Shown here: one piece after another, positions 54,688 through 63,516 of the stretch | Layout of the letters: each line of letters starts with the position of its first letter | How positions within the stretch are numbered: position 1 is the first letter of the stretch | Assembly: GCA_026400835.1 (NCBI GenBank) | Contig: JAPLOA010000077.1 | Span: 62,001-126,000, forward strand | Length of the DNA: 64,000 bases | Source: Planctomycetales bacterium | GTDB taxonomy: Bacteria > Planctomycetota > Planctomycetia > Planctomycetales > Planctomycetaceae | Reading direction: 5' to 3' | Notes under the pieces: model-generated | The model's database searches: none | Told to the model about the DNA's origin: nothing | What the model saw: only the letters and a program-made list of their open reading frames with translations | Translations under genes and position numbers: made by a program

Positions 54688-55101
54688 ATGTTTGGAATTC
54701 GTTTATCGCTGGCAGTCCTTGGTACGGCTTTTGTTCTGGGTTCGACAGCGTCAGAAGCGGAAGCGCGTCATTGTCGACACCAGCGGCACCATCGCCACCA
54801 CGGACAGCGTGGCTGTTGTGATCAGGGATACACACAAGGGCATCATCAATCCGGATATGCCTGTTCCGGAAACATGAACTTGGGATGGAGCGGCCAACAC
54901 CATGGGCATCACGGGCAGCATGAAAATGCTGGTCAGTGTTGTGGGACTGTGAGCTGGCAGCAGGGTGGCGGATATCAGAACACTGAAGTTTACGGTGCGA
55001 CTTCTGCCGGAGCGTCTCCTGCAGTGACCAGCGTACCGGCGGTCACGACTCCTCCGCAACCGGCGATCAGTCAGGTCGTCGCTCCGACACCGGGAATCTA
55101 G
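54688..55101 (+). CDS. Exported His-rich protein
   Basis: A 137-residue protein with a signal peptide (RLSLAVLGTAFVLGSTASEAEA). The mature N-terminus is extremely rich in His, Cys and Gln (RHCRHQRHHRHHGQRGCC, GQHHGHHGQHENAGQCC), a typical metal-chelating composition, followed by an Ala/Thr/Pro tail. GAGGAG precedes the ATG. A periplasmic metal buffer is inferred; no family recognised. Confidence 0.75.
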   Translation: MFGIRLSLAVLGTAFVLGSTASEAEARHCRHQRHHRHHGQRGCCDQGYTQGHHQSGYACSGNMNLGWSGQHHGHHGQHENAGQCCGTVSWQQGGGYQNTEVYGATSAGASPAVTSVPAVTTPPQPAISQVVAPTPGI

Positions 55102-55392
55102 ATCTCCAGACTGCAGGTCTTGCAGAACGGAGCGATCCGTCCGCGAGGCTTGCAGCTTCGATTCTGTGGCACACCATTTCCTGACGAGGCTACGCCACCG
55201 GGAGAAACCTGGTGGGAAGAATAGTTGTTTGAGGACGATTCTCCGGCGAGCACAACACGTGTCGGGAAATATCCCGGGCTGCTGCAGGCCGACCACATTT
55301 TGCCTTTGGGTGACTTCTCACTGATGTGAAGAGTGACTTCCAACTTCCTTCTCCGTGTAGATCGCGCCCCGCGATCCCGGAAAGAACCGATC
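55102..55392. other. Intergenic, nothing recognised
   Basis: About 290 nt without a convincing gene. The stretch GGGAGAAACCTGGTGGGAAG hints at a decayed ribosome binding region but leads to no frame. Confidence 0.4.
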
Positions 55393-56472
55393 ATGATCTC
55401 GAAATTGTTTTTGTCTGGCACGGCTCTGGTAGGCGGAGTGTTGTTTGCCGCTGCGGTCGATGAAGTGGCCCCGCCACAGCAACTTCAGAAAATCAAGACA
55501 TCAGCGATGCCAAAGGAGCACTCTGCAACTCCGGCAGACGATGCACAGAAGCTTGCGGAGGAAGAGGCGGAGAGTGCTGAGACTGCGGAACGCAGGATAT
55601 CTCCGGACGAGGAGGCGATACGACTGGTCGACGACAGCTTTGTGAAGGCCTATGAAGCTGGGAACGCAATGGCCGTCGCAGAGCACTTCACGACAGATGC
55701 TGAATACGTCGATGAGACAGGCACTGTTTTTGAAGGAAGAGCTGCTATAGAAGCATCGATGAAAGAATTCTTTGAGGAATCTCCAGCTTGTAAGCTGCAG
55801 ATTAGCGCCGAGTCCATTCGCACAATTAGTCCGGGGGTCGTTGTTCAGGATGGCTCGACTCTGATCACGCGAGGTGAAGAGTCAGCTCCTTGCGAGTGTC
55901 AGTACACGACAGTTTATGTCAAGGTTGACGGCAAGTGGCTGATTGCAAGTGTCCGCGACAGTGCACCACGCGACCTGCGTGAACATTCGGTGCATTTGCA
56001 GCAATTGGGATGGCTGAAGGGCGACTGGATCGATGAAGGAGACGACTCAATCGTCAACTTTTCGTGTGAAGCTGCGGATAACGGCAACTTCCTGATGCGG
56101 AAGTTCACGATCGTCATCGGTGGTGAAGAGGCCATGAGTGGAACTCAGCGGATTGGCTGGGATCCTTTGACCGGAAAACTTCGGACCTGGATTTTCGATT
56201 CCGAAGGCGGTTATGGTGAAGGTCTTTGGCATCGCGATGAAGAGAATGACCGCTGGGTTCTGAAGACAACGGGTGTCACAGCGGATGGAGAGACTGCTTC
56301 GAGCACAAGCCTTTACACATTCGTCAACGATCACACAATGACATGGCAATCGGTTGATCATGAGATCACCGGAGTTCAGCAGCCAGACAGCGACATCATC
56401 ACCATCGTACGACATTCGGCAGGTCCTGCACCTGCCATTGCCGCCGACCAAAATGCACCAGCGGGACGCTGA
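55393..56472 (+). CDS. Exported SnoaL-like (SgcJ/EcaC-type) protein
   Basis: A 359-residue protein from ATG 55393 (GGAAAG upstream) with a signal peptide (FLSGTALVGGVLFAAA) and an acidic linker. Residues ~75-200 are a SnoaL/DUF4440-like cone domain: IRLVDDSFVKAYEAGNAMAV, HFTTDAEYVDETGTVFEGRA, QYTTVYVKVDGKWLIASVRD. The last ~150 residues (LGWLKGDWIDEGDDSIVNF) form a second beta-rich domain with an LxxLxGxW motif found in DUF1579-like proteins. Role unknown; a secreted stress-related protein by context. Confidence 0.8.
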   Translation: MISKLFLSGTALVGGVLFAAAVDEVAPPQQLQKIKTSAMPKEHSATPADDAQKLAEEEAESAETAERRISPDEEAIRLVDDSFVKAYEAGNAMAVAEHFTTDAEYVDETGTVFEGRAAIEASMKEFFEESPACKLQISAESIRTISPGVVVQDGSTLITRGEESAPCECQYTTVYVKVDGKWLIASVRDSAPRDLREHSVHLQQLGWLKGDWIDEGDDSIVNFSCEAADNGNFLMRKFTIVIGGEEAMSGTQRIGWDPLTGKLRTWIFDSEGGYGEGLWHRDEENDRWVLKTTGVTADGETASSTSLYTFVNDHTMTWQSVDHEITGVQQPDSDIITIVRHSAGPAPAIAADQNAPAGR

Positions 56473-56569
56473 TCAGCATAGCAGTGTTCATGGCGATTCG
56501 AACTGCGACGAGGCCCGAACTCCGTCTGGGCTTCCGCTTCGCGCAGCCTCAAACCTCAAGGATCATTCA

Positions 56570-58447
56570 ATGAAAAGTAATTTTTGGAAGACCGCAATCT
56601 CGTGCGGCTTAGCTTTCTGTCTTGGTTCCAATCTTTCGGGAGCGGAAGTAAATCCAGAAGTTGATGATACGGACACGTTGCTGGCTCAAGCCGGCCGCGG
56701 AGGACAAAAAGGTGGTGGTGGTGGTCAGAGAGGTGGCGGCGGTCATCAGGGTGGAGGTCGCCCCGGTAGTGGCTCAAATTCTGGTCGAGGCAATGCCGGC
56801 GATGGTTTCAGTGGTCGCGGGGCAATTCACGCACCGTCAATGAATGGACCGCGACTGGGAGGTGTTCGTCCGGGAAATGGCCGAGGTGGCTCAGTTTCAG
56901 GGGCGAATCACTCGCCCTCATTCAGTCGTCCTTCGGTGCGCACAGGAAGCGGAAATGCGATAAGAAACTCGATTGCAGGTCGCCAGCATCGTGGGCCGGT
57001 ACTGTCGCCTGGAGCCGGAGCCGCGCGATCCGCTCCTTCTTTCAATGGTCGAAGCATCGGGCTGAATCGTCTTCCCCGAGTCAACAACGTGGGTCGGCAG
57101 ATCAATAATGCTCGGATTGGAAACCGACCGTTTCAGGGGAACTCGATCAACTTCAATAATCGAGCTTTCAACGTTGGGAGCAGCCACTATCAACCTTCGC
57201 ATTATCGCCATAGTGGCTACCACGGCTACTGGAATGGGAATCGAGGAGCGAGTACCAGGAATAACGTTCTCTCAGCCGTGGCTTATGGTTTGGGTAGTGG
57301 CCTCGGTAATGGAAATTATGGCTTCGGAAACTACGGCTATGGAAACTACCGTGGATACAACAACTACCACGGCTACGGGAATGGCTGGGGTTGGGGGTTT
57401 GGTGACGGGTATCGTGGAGGACGCGGATACCGAAGCTACAGCGGCTATGGTTATCGGCCTCTGGGATGGGGACTTGGCGGATGGGGCCTTGGCTCGCTGA
57501 TCTATAACAGTGGTTATCTGGGTTATTCAAATCCGTATTATGTAAACTCCGGAACTGCTGTTTATAACTACACGCAGCCGATTCCGGTTTCGTACAACAC
57601 TGAGGTCGCCGTCAACGAGACCGATTCGACATCGGCCGATACGGTGCTGAACGAGGCTGTCGAGGCTTTTCGTCAGAAAGATTACGATCAGTCACTTGAT
57701 ATCACCAACAAAGGGATTGCTCAGTATTCCGACGACGCGGTCCTGCATGAGTTTCGTTCTTTGGTGCTTTTCGCCAAGCAGGACTTTCAGCAGTCGGCGG
57801 CCACGATCCATTCGGTGTTGGCTGTTGGTCCGGGCTGGGACTGGACGACCATGAGCGGCATGTACTCAAACGCCGAACTGTACACAGCCCAGTTGAGAGC
57901 ACTCGAGAGTTTTACGAAATCTAATCCTCAGGACGCAGCGTCTCAGTTTCTGCTGGCCTATCACTACATGACTTGTGGACATCCCGACGCGGCGGCTCGC
58001 CAGTTGCAGACGGTTGTTGCATTGATGCCGAATGATCGCGTTGCTGTCGATCTCCTGAGAATGCTGGCTCCACCGAAGGCGGAGTCTGCAGCTGATCCGC
58101 TCACGACCGCGTCTTCAACACGTCCGGCTGATCAGCCGGACGAAGTCGCACCGAAGCCGATCGATCCCAAAACGCTCGTAGGCAAATGGGCTTCATCCCG
58201 AGCCGACGGCTCGGAATTCAAGCTTGATCTGACGAACGATGCGAAATTCACCTGGAGCTTTACGCCAAAGGATCAGGCCGCTCAGGAGTTTGGCGGAACA
58301 TACAAGGTCGAAGACAACGTAATCGTACTGGAGCGAAAAGATGGCGGTTCGCTGATTGCAGAAGTCTCACCTGTTGACGCCGGGAAATTCAACTTCCGAT
58401 TGTTCGGAGCGGCGGAAGATGACAAGGGTCTGGACTTCAGCAAGTAG
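56570..58447 (+). CDS. Secreted Gly/Asn/Tyr-rich TPR protein
   Basis: A 625-residue protein from ATG 56570 (AAGGA 7 nt upstream): signal peptide; a ~300-residue low-complexity region of Gly, Asn, Arg, Ser and later Tyr/Gly (GGQKGGGGGQRGGGGHQGGG, YGFGNYGYGNYRGYNNYHGY); a TPR segment (VEAFRQKDYDQSLDITNKGI ... HPDAAARQLQTVVALMPNDR); and a C-terminal ~100-residue lipocalin-like domain (LVGKWASSRADGSEFKLDLT). Similar multi-part exported TPR proteins are common in planctomycetes. The low-complexity part may drive assembly at the surface. Confidence 0.85.
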   Translation: MKSNFWKTAISCGLAFCLGSNLSGAEVNPEVDDTDTLLAQAGRGGQKGGGGGQRGGGGHQGGGRPGSGSNSGRGNAGDGFSGRGAIHAPSMNGPRLGGVRPGNGRGGSVSGANHSPSFSRPSVRTGSGNAIRNSIAGRQHRGPVLSPGAGAARSAPSFNGRSIGLNRLPRVNNVGRQINNARIGNRPFQGNSINFNNRAFNVGSSHYQPSHYRHSGYHGYWNGNRGASTRNNVLSAVAYGLGSGLGNGNYGFGNYGYGNYRGYNNYHGYGNGWGWGFGDGYRGGRGYRSYSGYGYRPLGWGLGGWGLGSLIYNSGYLGYSNPYYVNSGTAVYNYTQPIPVSYNTEVAVNETDSTSADTVLNEAVEAFRQKDYDQSLDITNKGIAQYSDDAVLHEFRSLVLFAKQDFQQSAATIHSVLAVGPGWDWTTMSGMYSNAELYTAQLRALESFTKSNPQDAASQFLLAYHYMTCGHPDAAARQLQTVVALMPNDRVAVDLLRMLAPPKAESAADPLTTASSTRPADQPDEVAPKPIDPKTLVGKWASSRADGSEFKLDLTNDAKFTWSFTPKDQAAQEFGGTYKVEDNVIVLERKDGGSLIAEVSPVDAGKFNFRLFGAAEDDKGLDFSK

Positions 58448-58503
58448 AACGTTCGAAGCCGGAAGCATGGCTAGGGTTGTGAGTCTTTACAGGAGAAGAA
58501 TCG

Positions 58504-58707
58504 ATGAACTGGGATCAGATCAAAGGCGACTGGAAACAGATGACCGGTAAAGTCAAAGAGAAGTGGGGGAAGCTCACTGATAACGAACTGACGGTTATTG
58601 CCGGCCAACGAGAACAGCTTGTTGGAGTTCTACAGGAACGCTATGGCTATGAAAGAGACCGAGCAGAGAAAGAAGTCAACGACTTCACGCACGGGCTGAA
58701 GCCTTAA
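58504..58707 (+). CDS. CsbD-family stress protein
   Basis: A 67-residue protein with the CsbD signature MNWDQIKGDWKQMTGKVKEK and WGKLTDNELTVIAGQREQLV. Homologues are induced by general stress; the molecular function is unsettled. AGGAGAAG precedes the ATG. A stem-loop (58722-58731 with 58744-58753) lies just after the stop. Confidence 0.95.
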   Translation: MNWDQIKGDWKQMTGKVKEKWGKLTDNELTVIAGQREQLVGVLQERYGYERDRAEKEVNDFTHGLKP

Positions 58708-58827
58708 GAGGCTCAAACGAAATGGTGGGACGGACATCACGCTGTCCCGCCATCGTGGCCTCGTCAACGCAACGAGTCAGCAGTTTGCTGGCTTGCCGAC
58801 TGAAACACATGAAATAAGGACCAGAAC

Positions 58828-59253
58828 ATGTCGACTTCTACAGTGATCCCGGGCGTCAAAAGAGAAGATTGGACTCAGGCAACTGATAAGGCGAAGGAAG
58901 TTGTCGCTTCCGTCGGTGAGATGGCCAGTCATGCTGTTTCGGCAGCGGGTGGTATCGCATCGCAGGCCGCTTGCGACGTGGGAAACAAAGTTGATCAACT
59001 GACGGCTCGTGCAGGGACCGGCATCCATGAGATGGGGGATTGCATGGGACGCAGCCTTCCGCACTCGGGGATCGTCGGAAACGCGTCGCAATCTCTGGCC
59101 GGTGCTGTGCAGCACAGCGGTGAGTATCTGGAAGACCAGAAGTTGAGCGGCATGGCGAAAGATGTCACCTGCCTGATTCGCCGGAATCCAATTCCGTCGG
59201 TGTTGATCTCCATCGGCATTGGCTGGTTTGTGGCTCGCAGGATGTGGAAGTGA
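58828..59253 (+). CDS. YqjD/DUF883-like membrane-anchored protein
   Basis: A 141-residue protein with an Ala/Val-rich amphipathic helical body (ATDKAKEVVASVGEMASHAV) and a C-terminal membrane anchor followed by Arg/Lys (IPSVLISIGIGWFVARRMWK), the layout of ElaB/YqjD/DUF883 proteins, some of which tether ribosomes to the membrane in stationary phase. AAGGA lies upstream. It is followed after 3 nt by the YqjE-like gene, as in the enterobacterial yqjDE pair; the parallel is inference from layout. Confidence 0.75.
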   Translation: MSTSTVIPGVKREDWTQATDKAKEVVASVGEMASHAVSAAGGIASQAACDVGNKVDQLTARAGTGIHEMGDCMGRSLPHSGIVGNASQSLAGAVQHSGEYLEDQKLSGMAKDVTCLIRRNPIPSVLISIGIGWFVARRMWK

Positions 59254-59256
59254 CTT

Positions 59257-59715
59257 ATGGGCGTCGAAACCAAAGCTCCGCCGCTGAAAACTGCGGCGTC
59301 ACTGGTCACGGATGTTTTGAGCGACCTGCAATTACTCATTGAACAACAGTTCCAGTTGACTCGCTGTGAAATTGAGGACGAATTCCGACAGCGAGTCTTC
59401 GCGGCGGCGATCTTCGGAGCTGGTTTAGCGAATTGGCTGGTCAGTCTCATGCTGGCCAGTCTGGCGGCCGCTAACGGCATATACCTGGCAATGTTGCCGA
59501 ACCCCAAACATAGCGGAGAGCTGCCTCTGTGGGGATGTCAATTGGGAGTCGCAGGCGTTCTGTGCGTTGTCGGAGCATTGCTGATCACACGTGGACGCAG
59601 ACGATTTCGTGAAGTCATCTCCAGCCGGAATCCAGCCACACAACTTTTCCGAGAAGCTAAACAATGGACAACACCGTCAGCAGTAACAGGGTCGGCAGCG
59701 ATCGGGCCGCGATGA
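59257..59715 (+). CDS. YqjE/holin-X-like membrane protein
   Basis: A 152-residue protein: amphipathic N-terminus (SLVTDVLSDLQLLIEQQFQL, TRCEIEDEFRQRV), two membrane helices (~47-75 and ~92-112), and a short basic tail. This is the pattern of Putative Actinobacterial/Phage holin X (YqjE) proteins. It starts 3 nt after the YqjD-like gene and overlaps the next gene by 52 nt, so all three are translated from one mRNA. Confidence 0.75.
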   Translation: MGVETKAPPLKTAASLVTDVLSDLQLLIEQQFQLTRCEIEDEFRQRVFAAAIFGAGLANWLVSLMLASLAAANGIYLAMLPNPKHSGELPLWGCQLGVAGVLCVVGALLITRGRRRFREVISSRNPATQLFREAKQWTTPSAVTGSAAIGPR

Positions 59716-60314
59716 TTCGTCAAAGCATGGAACAGACCAAACGCCGACTGACTCAGTCGCTGGCGACGCTGGAAACTCAGGTCACGGAGAAAGTCCAACA
59801 CGCCGGTACAGCAGTGAACGCCACAGCGGAAGCGGTTCAGGAAGCCGTGCATTCTGTCGGCAAAGCATTCGACATGGAGCGACAGTTTCGGCGGCATCCA
59901 TGGCTGTTCGTGGGTGGTTCAATGGCGATCGGATATGTGGCCACGGAATTGCTGCGAAACGGGAACTCAAATCACTCTGTGGTGACTATGCCGACGAGCA
60001 GCACTGGCACAAACGGAGCGTGTGGACAGACGTCGGATCAGCCCGAGAAGGCTCACGAAGCGAACGGTGCGACAGGCACGGCGCAGGCAGCGATGGCTTC
60101 AGCCGGCGAGGTGAAGAATGGAGTTGCTCACCCGAATGGAAGTTCGATTGGAAGCGAATTGCGACGAGTTGCCATGGGAGCCTTCAGCGGAATTGCTCAG
60201 GATCTGGTTGCTCGCTCGGTGCCTCAGGTGATGGAGTATTTTCGTCACACGCCTCCTGCAGAACATCTCTCAGAGGAACGTCGTCTGGATTCTGTTTCGT
60301 CTGAAAACATCTGA
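59664..60314 (+). CDS. DUF3618-like membrane-associated protein
   Basis: A 216-residue protein. The N-terminal third is an Arg/Gln-rich amphipathic helix of DUF3618 type (RQSMEQTKRRLTQSLATLET), followed by a hydrophobic segment near 80-97 (HPWLFVGGSMAIGYVATELL) and a long hydrophilic tail. It starts inside the YqjE-like gene in another frame (52-nt overlap). It is the third member of the YqjD/YqjE/DUF3618 operon. Confidence 0.7.
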   Translation: MDNTVSSNRVGSDRAAMIRQSMEQTKRRLTQSLATLETQVTEKVQHAGTAVNATAEAVQEAVHSVGKAFDMERQFRRHPWLFVGGSMAIGYVATELLRNGNSNHSVVTMPTSSTGTNGACGQTSDQPEKAHEANGATGTAQAAMASAGEVKNGVAHPNGSSIGSELRRVAMGAFSGIAQDLVARSVPQVMEYFRHTPPAEHLSEERRLDSVSSENI

Positions 60315-60384
60315 GTTGCAGATTGATGACGGCACTTTGCCATCATTACAGGTTCCGGAAAACTCGCAGGGAAGGGAATTGAAA

Positions 60385-60717
60385 ATGTCAAAGATCACCG
60401 TCGACAAAAAGGCGTCATCAGCAAACGCCGTCTGCTCGGACGCAGGTTCGGCAACGTGCTCCTTTGAAGGAAAGTTTGTCAGCATCGCTGGCAGCCGTCT
60501 GGTTGTGGAGAGCGACCATGATGCCAAAACCACTTATGCACTTGCCTCGAACGCGTTGATGACATGCGATGGAAAAGTTGGCAAAGAAGAGACGCTGAAA
60601 GCCGGACGCAGGATTCGAGTCACCGCGGAAAAAGGGAACTCCAATATGGTGATCGGGATCGAATGGCTCAACAGGAATACGAGCTTTCCAGCATTGAAAA
60701 CAGCGGCCGCGAAATAG
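60385..60717 (+). CDS. Small single-repeat protein, paralogue of the next gene
   Basis: A 110-residue protein from ATG 60385 with AGGGAA upstream. It contains one copy of a ~75-residue beta-rich unit: FEGKFVSIAGSRLVVES, then LMTCDGKVGKEETLKAGRRI and RVTAEKGNSNMVIGIE. The same unit occurs twice in the exported protein encoded at 60858. This copy lacks a signal peptide and is presumably cytoplasmic. No family name is assigned. Confidence 0.75.
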   Translation: MSKITVDKKASSANAVCSDAGSATCSFEGKFVSIAGSRLVVESDHDAKTTYALASNALMTCDGKVGKEETLKAGRRIRVTAEKGNSNMVIGIEWLNRNTSFPALKTAAAK

Positions 60718-60857
60718 TCCGCGTGGCTCAGGATCGGGCAGCCGCTCGCAGCAGGAACGAGAGTCGTACGCATCGCTGGCTGAATCAGACAGTGACAGTG
60801 ATTGCATGTTGCCGTCACGAAGTGATTCTCAGGTGTTAAGGATGAGGGACGAGAACT

Positions 60858-61418
60858 ATGAATTATCAAACGATTTCAGCCGGAGCCATGGCTTTGGCAC
60901 TGTTCGCGGGAAGCATTGCTGCATTTGCGGCGGAAGACGCGAAAGAAGCCACTCATGATGGGACCGTCGTGAAGATTTCTTCGAGCGAACTGGTGATGAA
61001 CACCAAAGAGAACAAGGAACACACTCACACGCTGTCAGACAAGACGACAATGACTCTGGATGGCAGGAGTGTCAAAGCTGCGGATCTAAAAGCAGGGCTG
61101 AAGATTCGCGTGACAACGATTGCGGCCGACAAGAAAGCTGTCAGCCATATCGAAGCCATCAGCAGCCACAAGACGTTTGCTCATACTCACGACGGAACCG
61201 TCGTGACGAGCACCGGCACGAAGCTTGTGATGATGAATGAGGAAGGCAAGGAACATTCTCACTCAGTCACCTCAGAGACGAAGATTACCTGCGACGGCAA
61301 GGTCTGCAAGGCTTCTGATCTGAAAGCCAAAATGAAGATCAGAGTAACCACAAAGAAGACTGACGAAGGCGCTGCGACTGTCATCGAAGCAATCGACAGG
61401 AATACGGACTTTGCATAG
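60858..61418 (+). CDS. Exported protein with two copies of a ~75-residue repeat
   Basis: A 186-residue protein with a signal peptide (GAMALALFAGSIAAFA). Two tandem units follow: HDGTVVKISSSELVM ... HTHTLSDKTTMTLDGRSVKA ... LKIRVTT, and HDGTVVTSTGTKLVM ... HSHSVTSETKITCDGKVCKA ... MKIRVTT. The HTHT/HSHS positions could bind metal. Its cytoplasmic single-unit paralogue lies just upstream. No function assigned. Confidence 0.8.
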   Translation: MNYQTISAGAMALALFAGSIAAFAAEDAKEATHDGTVVKISSSELVMNTKENKEHTHTLSDKTTMTLDGRSVKAADLKAGLKIRVTTIAADKKAVSHIEAISSHKTFAHTHDGTVVTSTGTKLVMMNEEGKEHSHSVTSETKITCDGKVCKASDLKAKMKIRVTTKKTDEGAATVIEAIDRNTDFA

Positions 61419-61568
61419 TCCGCTCTGAAACGCCTCGACATTTCGTGTCCCTGGCGGATACGAAATGTTCGTGGTCTTTCCATCGTGAACATTCTTTACT
61501 GACGGCAGAAACGCGGGCCGTGAAAATCGATCAACAATGGCGTCCAGTGGCGGAAAAAAGGCGAAACT

Positions 61569-61733
61569 ATGCTCGGAACGATTTTGATCATCCTGCTTGT
61601 GCTCATGCTGCTGGGGACCGTCCCCAAATGGCCATACAACCGGCATTGGAGCTACTACCCGAGTGGTGGTGTCAGCCTGCTGCTGTTGATTCTGGTCATC
61701 CTGATTCTCCGCGGTGGCCTGCACCTTCCCTGA
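61569..61733 (+). CDS. DUF3309-type mini membrane protein
   Basis: A 54-residue membrane protein: helix LGTILIILLVLMLLGTVPKW, a short WPYNRHWSYYPSGG linker, then LLLLILVILILRGG. This matches the DUF3309 layout (two helices joined by a Trp/Pro/Ser-Gly-Gly loop). AAGGCG lies upstream. Such proteins cluster with stress and membrane genes in many bacteria; function unknown. Confidence 0.8.
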   Translation: MLGTILIILLVLMLLGTVPKWPYNRHWSYYPSGGVSLLLLILVILILRGGLHLP

Positions 61734-61817
61734 GCGACCTGACAGCTGGATCGATCTCTGCCGTTTCCACTGAGACTGATCGCTCGCAAATGTCTCAATC
61801 AACTAAGGAGAAAAGTC

Positions 61818-62198
61818 ATGCATACGGATTATCAAACAACGACTATCGATCCTGAAGTTACGCCTTATGGCAAGATCTTCGGCGTCGTCAAATATCGCTA
61901 TCAATTGAAATTACTGTGTGAGTCACTCGCTGCCATTGACGTGCGCGAGGTCGAGATTCTGGATGGACGTCAGGGGCTGCAGCAATTGCAGGCCTGGCAG
62001 GAAAACTTCTCTCATTACTTTCTGGGCCAGAGAGAAGCCGATCTGTTGTCGCACTACCTCGACGCGGTCAGAAGCGACTTCATCGTTTTCACGGCCGTCG
62101 TCCAGTCGGGAGCAGAAAACGCCGCGGCGGAACTCGCGAAGTCACGAGGAGCAACTCGACTTTCACATTTTGGTGACTTTGTCGTGACGAGTTACTAA
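61818..62198 (+). CDS. Hypothetical cytoplasmic protein
   Basis: A 126-residue protein with AAGGAG upstream of the ATG. It reads as an alpha/beta ferredoxin-like fold (FGVVKYRYQLKLLCESLAAI, DVREVEILDGRQGLQQLQAW, DFIVFTAVVQSGAENAAAEL), reminiscent of the N-terminal domain of the GSP17M-like protein at 50575. Similarity in pattern only; no family confirmed. Confidence 0.7.
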   Translation: MHTDYQTTTIDPEVTPYGKIFGVVKYRYQLKLLCESLAAIDVREVEILDGRQGLQQLQAWQENFSHYFLGQREADLLSHYLDAVRSDFIVFTAVVQSGAENAAAELAKSRGATRLSHFGDFVVTSY

Positions 62199-62303
62199 CC
62201 GGAGATCAATTCGTCCGCGTTGCGATGCGCGAAACAAGCAGAAGTCCAAATGAGGAGCCAGAGAATTCTCTCGGGTTCGGTCAACTCGAAGCAGGAAGAA
62301 AAC

Positions 62304-63053
62304 ATGAAACGTTTTATCGGTATTGCCGGATTGTTCACAGTCGTCGCTCTGACGGGCTGCGGTGAAAGCAAACCCGGCGGACCCGGCGTGACAGATACCA
62401 CGGTCAAGAAGCCGGTTTACGGCCAGAAGGAAGACACCTTCAATCTGAGTGTGCCGTTGATGGCCACTTCGCTTCAACAGGGAGCAACACTTGAAACCCA
62501 AGTGGGAATTGAACGTGCGAAGAATTTTGGAGAAGACGTCTCACTGAAGTTCTCTGATCTGCCGAAGGGCGTGACGGTGACTCCATCCGGTCCGATCATT
62601 AAGCACGGTGATGAAAATGTAAAAATCACATTTACCGCCGACGCCACTGCCGCGAAGGGCGAACATCACGTGAAAGTTTTCGGGCATCCTCAAAAGGGGC
62701 CAGATGCTGAGATTGAGTTCAAGCTCAATATCGAGGCGATGGATTCGTTTTCACTGAGTGTTCCGCTGCTGTCAACTTCGATCAAACAGAACGAGACAAA
62801 GGCTGTTTCGATCGGCATTAGTCGCGACAAGACTTTCGCGAGCGATGTGACGCTGAGTTTCGGTGAGCTTCCTCCGGGAATCACCATGGAACCTTCGGAG
62901 TTCATCATTATGCATGGAGCCGACGAAGCAAAGGTCAATCTGACTGCCGCCGCCGATGCCGCTCTGGGCGACTTTACTATCAGGATGGCTGGTCATTCTG
63001 CAACCGGACTTGATGCATCCAAAGAGCTGAAAGTAACGGTCGTCAAAGAGTAG
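62304..63053 (+). CDS. Lipoprotein with two Ig-like repeats
   Basis: A 249-residue lipoprotein (signal with lipobox VVALTGC, Cys18) starting at ATG 62304 with AGGAAG upstream. After a Gly/Pro linker come two ~95-residue repeats: DTFNLSVPLMATSLQQGATL ... DLPKGVTVTPSGPIIKHGDE, and DSFSLSVPLLSTSIKQNETK ... ELPPGITMEPSEFIIMHGAD. Each ends in a KVFGHPQKG/RMAGHSATG strand. They resemble bacterial Ig-like (cadherin/CARDB-type) domains exposed in the periplasm or on the outer membrane. Confidence 0.8.
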   Translation: MKRFIGIAGLFTVVALTGCGESKPGGPGVTDTTVKKPVYGQKEDTFNLSVPLMATSLQQGATLETQVGIERAKNFGEDVSLKFSDLPKGVTVTPSGPIIKHGDENVKITFTADATAAKGEHHVKVFGHPQKGPDAEIEFKLNIEAMDSFSLSVPLLSTSIKQNETKAVSIGISRDKTFASDVTLSFGELPPGITMEPSEFIIMHGADEAKVNLTAAADAALGDFTIRMAGHSATGLDASKELKVTVVKE

Positions 63054-63156
63054 GTTCACGACAAACAACTGGGTGAGCGGACCGGCGCTAGCCACTGGTG
63101 AGTGTTTCCGGAAGCACAGTGAAATACCGGTGGTTACCGGGCTGTTGATCGAATCA

Positions 63157-63410
63157 TAACCCGAGGCGTCAGTTTTGAAGTTGCGCGTTTCGGCGCCGAG
63201 GTTGTTCACTTGCGGAGAAACACTGGGATTTATCACAACCCGAGGCGTCAGCGAGGGATTCCCGGCAACCCTGCGTCAACCGCGAAACGCAATCCCTCGC
63301 TGACGCAGCGGGTTGGGATAGACACAAACGCGCAACTTCAAAAGGCGTAAGCGAGGGATCCAGATTACAAAAGCGATGTAAGCTGGTCTCTCACTGACGT
63401 TTCGGGTTGT
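63157..63410. repeat. Mosaic of interspersed inverted repeats (REP/MITE-like)
   Basis: The motif AACCCGAGGCGTCAG occurs at 63158-63172 and 63237-63251, the second followed by CGAGGGATT. Related inverted copies are AATCCCTCGCTGACG (63291-63305) and CTCACTGACGTTTCGGGTTGT (63389-63409); a degenerate copy GGCGTAAGCGAGGGATC ends at 63360. An 18-bp perfect inverted repeat TTTTGAAGTTGCGCGTTT (63173-63190) / AAACGCGCAACTTCAAAA (63326-63343) encloses the inner copies. No gene lies in the segment. Confidence 0.85.
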
Positions 63411-63516
63411 GAAAAACGTGGTAAGCCGACAACCCAATAGCACCACTCACAGATGAAGCCACGAGATTTCCTCTGGCTGTCTATTCAACTTAAGTCTTCA
63501 ACAAAAGGGCACGCTC

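Noticed and set aside
63157-63410. CRISPR array
   Set aside because: The copies are in both orientations, degenerate, and unevenly spaced.
63419-63450. Fourth copy of the GTAAGCCGAC leader hairpin
   Set aside because: Only the 10-nt left arm is present; there is no GTCGGC arm and no T-run.
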